Shown here: positions 7,042-9,863 of the stretch, one piece after another
How positions within the stretch are numbered: position 1 is the stretch's first letter
How the letters are laid out: each line of letters starts with the position of its first letter
Assembly: GCA_023415075.1 (NCBI GenBank)
Contig: JAEZLU010000007.1
Location: 1 to 9,863 of the forward strand
From: Bacillota bacterium
GTDB taxonomy: Bacteria > Bacillota > Negativicutes > Sporomusales > UBA7701
DNA: 9,863 bases
Reading direction: 5' to 3'
Notes under the pieces: model-generated
Seen by the model: the letters and a program-made list of their open reading frames with translations, nothing else
Told to the model about the DNA's origin: nothing
Database searches by the model: none
Translations under genes and position numbers: made by a program

Positions 7042-7049
7042 CCTCCTCC
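7042..7049 (-). promoter_or_regulatory. Ribosome binding site that sets the gntR start
   Basis: On the - strand GGAGGAGG is followed by a 7-nt spacer (AATAACA) and ATG at 7034. Its strength and ideal spacing decide against the in-frame ATG at 7055, which has no comparable site. Confidence 0.85.
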
Positions 7050-7101
7050 GGCCATGCTCTCCGGACAGCGGCGGTTGTTCGCACAGCCGGGGCACAGCTA
7101 T

Positions 7102-7131
7102 AAAATATCATAATCATTCCCAAACGGTCAA
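7102..7131 (-). promoter_or_regulatory. Candidate sigma-A-type promoter of gntR
   Basis: On the - strand TTGACC (7131-7126) resembles a -35 box. After 18 bp comes TATTTT (7107-7102), a weak -10; a GATATT two bases earlier is an alternative. This AT-rich patch stands out in GC-rich DNA, and transcription would start about 60 nt before the gntR ATG. The short palindrome AATATATT (7130-7137) overlaps the -35 and could be part of an operator, but it is too short to trust. Confidence 0.4.
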
Positions 7132-7196
7132 TATATTTGCGTGGGCGACATAAGGGGCCGCTGCGGTCCGGGCGCCGGCGGCCGCAAACAAGGCTA

Positions 7197-7223
7197 TTGG
7201 AAAATGGTACCTGGGCCTATAAT
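7197..7223 (+). promoter_or_regulatory. Candidate sigma-A-type promoter of the malic enzyme-fumarase operon
   Basis: A perfect TATAAT (7218-7223) is preceded at 15 bp by TTGGAA (7197-7202), a shorter spacing than the ideal 17. TATAAT occurs again overlapping at 7223-7228. The spacer contains the palindrome GGTACC (7206-7211), a possible but unproven operator position. The leader would be about 70 nt long up to the GTG at 7300. The -10 is convincing; the -35 is weak, as expected for a promoter needing or escaping a regulator. Confidence 0.5.
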
Positions 7224-7245
7224 ATAATTGTCCATGCTGGAAATG

Positions 7246-7272
7246 CGGCCGGCCCCCAGGCGGACCCGGCCG
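7246..7272 (+). repeat. Inverted repeat in the malic enzyme leader
   Basis: CGGCCGG (7246-7252) and CCGGCCG (7266-7272) form a 7-bp all-GC stem with a 13-nt loop. It lies between the predicted transcription start and the ribosome binding site at 7287. No T-run follows, so it is not a terminator. It may stabilise the mRNA 5' end or affect translation, or it may simply reflect the GC-rich composition. Confidence 0.3.
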
Positions 7273-7286
7273 GAGCAATAAAAAAA

Positions 7287-7292
7287 GGGGGA
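7287..7292 (+). promoter_or_regulatory. Ribosome binding site supporting the GTG start of malic enzyme
   Basis: GGGGGA ends 7 nt before the GTG at 7300. An in-frame TAA at 7279-7281 rules out any earlier start, and no ATG follows before the conserved N-terminus, so the GTG is the start. Confidence 0.75.
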
Positions 7293-7299
7293 CAGGAAA

Positions 7300-8523
7300 G
7301 TGAACATCCGGGAAGAAGCGCTCAAAATCCGGCGGGAAAACCAGGGTATCCTGACGACGGTGGGCAAGGTGCCCCTGAAAAACCGGCAAGACCTCAGTAT
7401 CCTCTATACACCGGGCGTTGCCGAGCCCTGCAAGGACATCAAACTGAACAAGGACCTTTCCCTCGAGCTGACCTGTCGCGGCAACATGGTGGCCGTAGTG
7501 ACCGACGGCACCCGCGTCCTCGGACTCGGTGACATCGGTCCGGAAGCCGCCATCCCGGTCATGGAAGGCAAATCAATCCTGTTCAAGGTCTTCGGTGATG
7601 TTGACGCCATACCCATCTGCCTCGACACCAAGGACCCGGACAAAATCATCGAAACCGTCCGCCTTCTCCAGCCGACCTTCGCCGGCATCAACCTCGAAGA
7701 TCTTTCCTCCCCCAAATGCTATGATATCGAAGACAGGCTTAAAGAAATCATGGATATCCCCGTATTCCACGACGACCAGCACGGCACGGCCATCGCCGCC
7801 CTGTCGGCCCTCATCGGCGCCCTGCGCTTCGTCAAAAAAGACATCAAGACCGCCCGCATCGTCGTCAACGGCGCCGGTGCCGCCGGCACGGCCATCGGCC
7901 GCCTTATCGTCAACGCCGGCGCCCAAAACCTTGTCATGGTCGACCTAAACGGCGCCCTCTACGACGGCATGCCCGGCCTTAACCGCATCCAGGACGCTTT
8001 AGCCAAGAACACCAACAAAGAAAAACAACAAGGCAAACTGGCCGACTTGGCCAAGGGCGCCGACGTCCTCATCGGCGTTTCCGGCCCCGGCCTGTTCACC
8101 AAGGAAATCATCAGCAGCATGGCCAAAGGGTCGATCGTCTTCGCTATGGCCAACCCGGTGCCTGAAACCACCTACGAAGACGCCAAGGCCGCCGGCGCTG
8201 CCGTTGCCGGCACTGGCCGGTCGGATGCGCCCAACCAGGTCAACAATGTCACCGTTTTCCCCGGCGTCTTCCGGGGAGCTCTCGACGTTAGGGCCCGCCA
8301 GATCAACGAGGAAATGAAACTGGCCGCCGCCTACGCTATCGCCGACCTTGTTCCCCCGGCCGAACTGCGGGAAGACTTTGTTCTCGTCGACGCTTTCGAC
8401 CCGCGGGTTGCCCCGGCGGTGGCGGCCGCCGTCGCCAAAGTTGCCATCGAGACCGGCGTCGCCCGGATAAAAGTCGACCCCGAAGAAGTCCGGGCTAAGG
8501 CTGCTGCCCGTATCAAACGCTAG
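7300..8523 (+). CDS. Malic enzyme (oxidative decarboxylation of malate to pyruvate)
   Basis: This 407-residue short-form malic enzyme converts malate to pyruvate and CO2 with reduction of NAD(P)+. The N-terminal malic domain shows YTPGVAEPC (36-44) with catalytic Y36, then MEGKSILFK with K91 as the general base, NLEDL (131-135) and HDDQHGTA (157-164) supplying metal ligands E133, D134 and D158. The Rossmann domain begins near residue 180 with NGAGAAGTAIG (190-200), and D215 closes the second strand. That acid hints at NAD preference, but cofactor choice cannot be fixed from this alone. Length is normal for the family. The GTG start is fixed by an upstream in-frame stop. The TAG stop overlaps the ribosome binding site of the next gene, so it is the first gene of an operon with fumarase, divergent from the GntR regulator. 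In an anaerobe it would join the C4-dicarboxylate pool to pyruvate. Confidence 0.95.
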   Translation: MNIREEALKIRRENQGILTTVGKVPLKNRQDLSILYTPGVAEPCKDIKLNKDLSLELTCRGNMVAVVTDGTRVLGLGDIGPEAAIPVMEGKSILFKVFGDVDAIPICLDTKDPDKIIETVRLLQPTFAGINLEDLSSPKCYDIEDRLKEIMDIPVFHDDQHGTAIAALSALIGALRFVKKDIKTARIVVNGAGAAGTAIGRLIVNAGAQNLVMVDLNGALYDGMPGLNRIQDALAKNTNKEKQQGKLADLAKGADVLIGVSGPGLFTKEIISSMAKGSIVFAMANPVPETTYEDAKAAGAAVAGTGRSDAPNQVNNVTVFPGVFRGALDVRARQINEEMKLAAAYAIADLVPPAELREDFVLVDAFDPRVAPAVAAAVAKVAIETGVARIKVDPEEVRAKAAARIKR

Positions 8524-8533
8524 GAGGAGACCC

Positions 8534-9379
8534 ATGCGCACCATCGATGTAAGTCAGATAACCGAAGCGGTGGCCAAACTGGCCGTCGACGCCAACTACT
8601 ATCTCGGCGAAGACATCTTCGCCGCCCTCGAGGCCGGCTGCAAGAACGAGCAGTCGCCCCTCGGCCGGGAAATCTTCGCCCAGCTTGTCGACAACGCCGG
8701 TATCGCCCGCGCCGAAAACATGCCCATCTGCCAGGACACCGGCATGGCCGTCATCTTCATGGAGATCGGCCAGGACGTCCATTTCGCCGGCGGCGACCTG
8801 AACGCCGCCGTTAACGCCGGCGTCGCCAAGGGCTACACCGAAGGCTACCTACGCAAATCGGTCGTCGCCGACCCGCTGTTCGTCCGCAAAAACACCGGCG
8901 ACAACACCCCGGCTGTCCTCCACCTGGCCATCGTTCCCGGCGACAAAGTCAAAATAACCCTCGCCCCCAAGGGCTTCGGCAGTGAAAACATGAGTGCCCT
9001 CAAGATGTTTCCGCCGGCCGCCGGCGTTCCCGGCCTGAAAAAATTCGTCGTCGACACCGTCAGCGCCGCCGGTTCCAACCCCTGCCCGCCCATCGTCATC
9101 GGCATCGGCGTAGGCGGTACCATGGAAAAAGCGGCCCTGCTGGCCAAAAAAGCCCTCACCCGGCCGATCACCGTCCGCAACCCAGACCCCGAATACGCCA
9201 AGCTCGAAGGCGAAATCCTCGAGCTTGTCAACAAGACCGGCGTCGGGCCCCAGGGGCTGGGCGGCATCGTAACCGCCCTGGCCGTGAATATCGAGCACTT
9301 CCCGGCCCATATCGCCGGTACGGCCGCGGCAATCAACATCAACTGCCATGCCACCAGGCATGCGGAAATCGAGCTGTAG
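8534..9379 (+). CDS. Fumarate hydratase class I, alpha subunit
   Basis: This is the N-terminal-type subunit of the two-subunit, iron-sulfur fumarase that interconverts fumarate and malate; related L-tartrate dehydratases share the fold. The 281 residues match the usual alpha-subunit length. Three cysteines stand where the 4Fe-4S cluster is bound: C66 in PICQDTG, C184 in SNPCPP and C271 in NINCHATRH. Other family marks are GYLRKSVVADPL (104-115), APKGFGSENMS and the GIGVGGTMEKA loop (190-200). AGGAGGAGA at 8522-8530 overlaps the malic enzyme stop and lies 3 nt before the ATG. The beta subunit follows after 11 nt. Fumarase is preferred over tartrate dehydratase because malic enzyme is the first gene of the operon; the sequence alone leaves some doubt. 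The cluster would make the enzyme oxygen-sensitive, fitting an anaerobe. Confidence 0.92.
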   Translation: MRTIDVSQITEAVAKLAVDANYYLGEDIFAALEAGCKNEQSPLGREIFAQLVDNAGIARAENMPICQDTGMAVIFMEIGQDVHFAGGDLNAAVNAGVAKGYTEGYLRKSVVADPLFVRKNTGDNTPAVLHLAIVPGDKVKITLAPKGFGSENMSALKMFPPAAGVPGLKKFVVDTVSAAGSNPCPPIVIGIGVGGTMEKAALLAKKALTRPITVRNPDPEYAKLEGEILELVNKTGVGPQGLGGIVTALAVNIEHFPAHIAGTAAAININCHATRHAEIEL

Positions 9380-9390
9380 GGGGAGAAAAA

Positions 9391-9863
9391 ATGGCCCAGC
9401 CTATCAGGATAAATACCCCGCTTACCGAGGACTTCGCCCGCAAGCTCAAGGCCGGCGACAGCGTCCTCATCACCGGCATCATCTACACCGCCCGCGACGC
9501 CGCCCATAAGCGGCTGGTCGACGCCCTCGACCGCGGCCAGGAGCTGCCGGTCGATATCAAAGACCAGGTCGTCTACTACGTCGGTCCCAGCCCGGCCAAG
9601 CCCGGACAGCCGATCGGCGCCGCCGGCCCGACCACCAGCGGCCGCATGGACGCCTACACCCCCCGCCTGTTGGCCGTGGGTCTCCGCGGGATGATCGGCA
9701 AAGGCTACCGCTCGGCCGAAGTCGTCGACGCCATGAAGAAGCACGGCGCCGTCTACTTTGCCGCCACCGGCGGCGCGGCCGCCCTTATCGCCAAGGCCGT
9801 CAAAAAGTACGAGGTCGTGGCCTATGCCGATCTTGGCACCGAAGCCATTGCCAAGATGACGGT
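9391..9863 (+). CDS. Fumarate hydratase class I, beta subunit (3' end outside window)
   Basis: The first 157 residues of the smaller subunit of class I fumarase are present; the family is about 185 residues long, so only the C-terminal end is cut off by the window. Family signatures are the GIIYTARDAAHKR segment (29-41), GPTTSGRMDAYT (79-90) with substrate-binding residues, MIGKG (101-105), ATGGAAAL (125-132) and the YADLGTEAI motif near the end. A GGGGAG ribosome binding site lies just before the ATG (9380-9385, then five A). It is the third gene of the malic enzyme operon and forms the active enzyme with the alpha subunit. There is no break or frameshift in the visible part. Confidence 0.92.
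   Translation, partial: MAQPIRINTPLTEDFARKLKAGDSVLITGIIYTARDAAHKRLVDALDRGQELPVDIKDQVVYYVGPSPAKPGQPIGAAGPTTSGRMDAYTPRLLAVGLRGMIGKGYRSAEVVDAMKKHGAVYFAATGGAAALIAKAVKKYEVVAYADLGTEAIAKMT

Noticed and set aside
6363..7103. Open frame on the + strand (about 246 codons) opposite gntR
   Set aside because: It covers the complete regulator gene in antisense, has no family similarity and no convincing ribosome binding site.
7156..7183. GGCCGC...GCGGCC inverted repeat upstream of the malic enzyme promoter
   Set aside because: Only 6 bp with a 16-nt loop in strongly GC-rich DNA; no terminator or known operator features.
7052..7238. CCATGCT occurring at 7052-7058 and 7232-7238, one copy in each divergent leader, as a possible shared operator
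   Set aside because: A 7-mer repeated once in about 260 bp is expected by chance, the flanks differ, and the copies are not inverted relative to each other.
8845..9744. Long open frame on the - strand (about 299 codons) opposite both fumarase genes
   Set aside because: It is antisense to two intact, well-conserved genes and shows no recognisable domain. GC-rich codon use with few T-starting codons leaves such mirror frames open by chance.
1..9863. Very frequent GCCGGC/GGCC strings across the window, considered as a repeat family or uptake-type signal
   Set aside because: They fall mostly in frame as Ala-Gly codon pairs (GCC GGC) and follow from codon preference; they show no regular spacing or extended consensus.

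Overview
This is a GC-rich, densely packed bacterial window with short gaps, overlapping start and stop codons and strong GGAGG-type ribosome binding sites. The best guess is an anaerobic member of the Bacillota, perhaps Negativicutes (Sporomusa-like) or Clostridia. Three things point that way: the rph-rdgB-yfcE gene order familiar from Bacillota, a two-component pair whose regulator carries a YcbB/GlnL-type output domain, and an oxygen-labile two-subunit class I fumarase beside a malic enzyme. The assignment is inferred from gene content, not from a phylogenetic marker.

Positions 3-6295 form a seven-gene run on the + strand with junctions from a 20-nt overlap to a 40-nt gap. In order it holds the 3' part of a hydantoinase/oxoprolinase-family gene, a histone-deacetylase-family amidohydrolase with an unusual Cys-rich tail, RNase PH (rph), the XTP/dITP pyrophosphatase (rdgB), a YfcE-type metallophosphoesterase, a multi-pass membrane sensor kinase and a GlnL-type response regulator. 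The middle three genes are RNA and nucleotide housekeeping. The first two look like an amide-hydrolysing pair of unknown substrate. The last two look like a nutrient-sensing two-component system. A near-perfect inverted repeat lies between the phosphoesterase and the kinase and may separate the housekeeping and signalling parts.

Positions 6296-6341 are a short convergent gap holding a 10-bp GC-rich hairpin. It has an ideal T-run only on the - strand, so it chiefly terminates the gntR gene.

Positions 6342-7034 (- strand) encode an FCD-type GntR regulator. It is divergent from a + strand operon starting at 7300 that encodes malic enzyme, fumarase alpha and fumarase beta, the last cut by the window end. 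The 265-bp divergent gap contains candidate promoters for both directions. The natural reading is local control: the regulator senses a carboxylate, perhaps malate or fumarate, and controls an operon that interconverts fumarate and malate and decarboxylates malate to pyruvate.

No tRNA, rRNA, CRISPR array, insertion sequence or phage gene was seen. Nothing here is clearly a new system. The most unusual items are the Cys/His-rich tail on the deacetylase, its tight coupling to the hydantoinase-like gene, and the two-component pair with an uncharacterised membrane sensor and no glutamine genes beside it.
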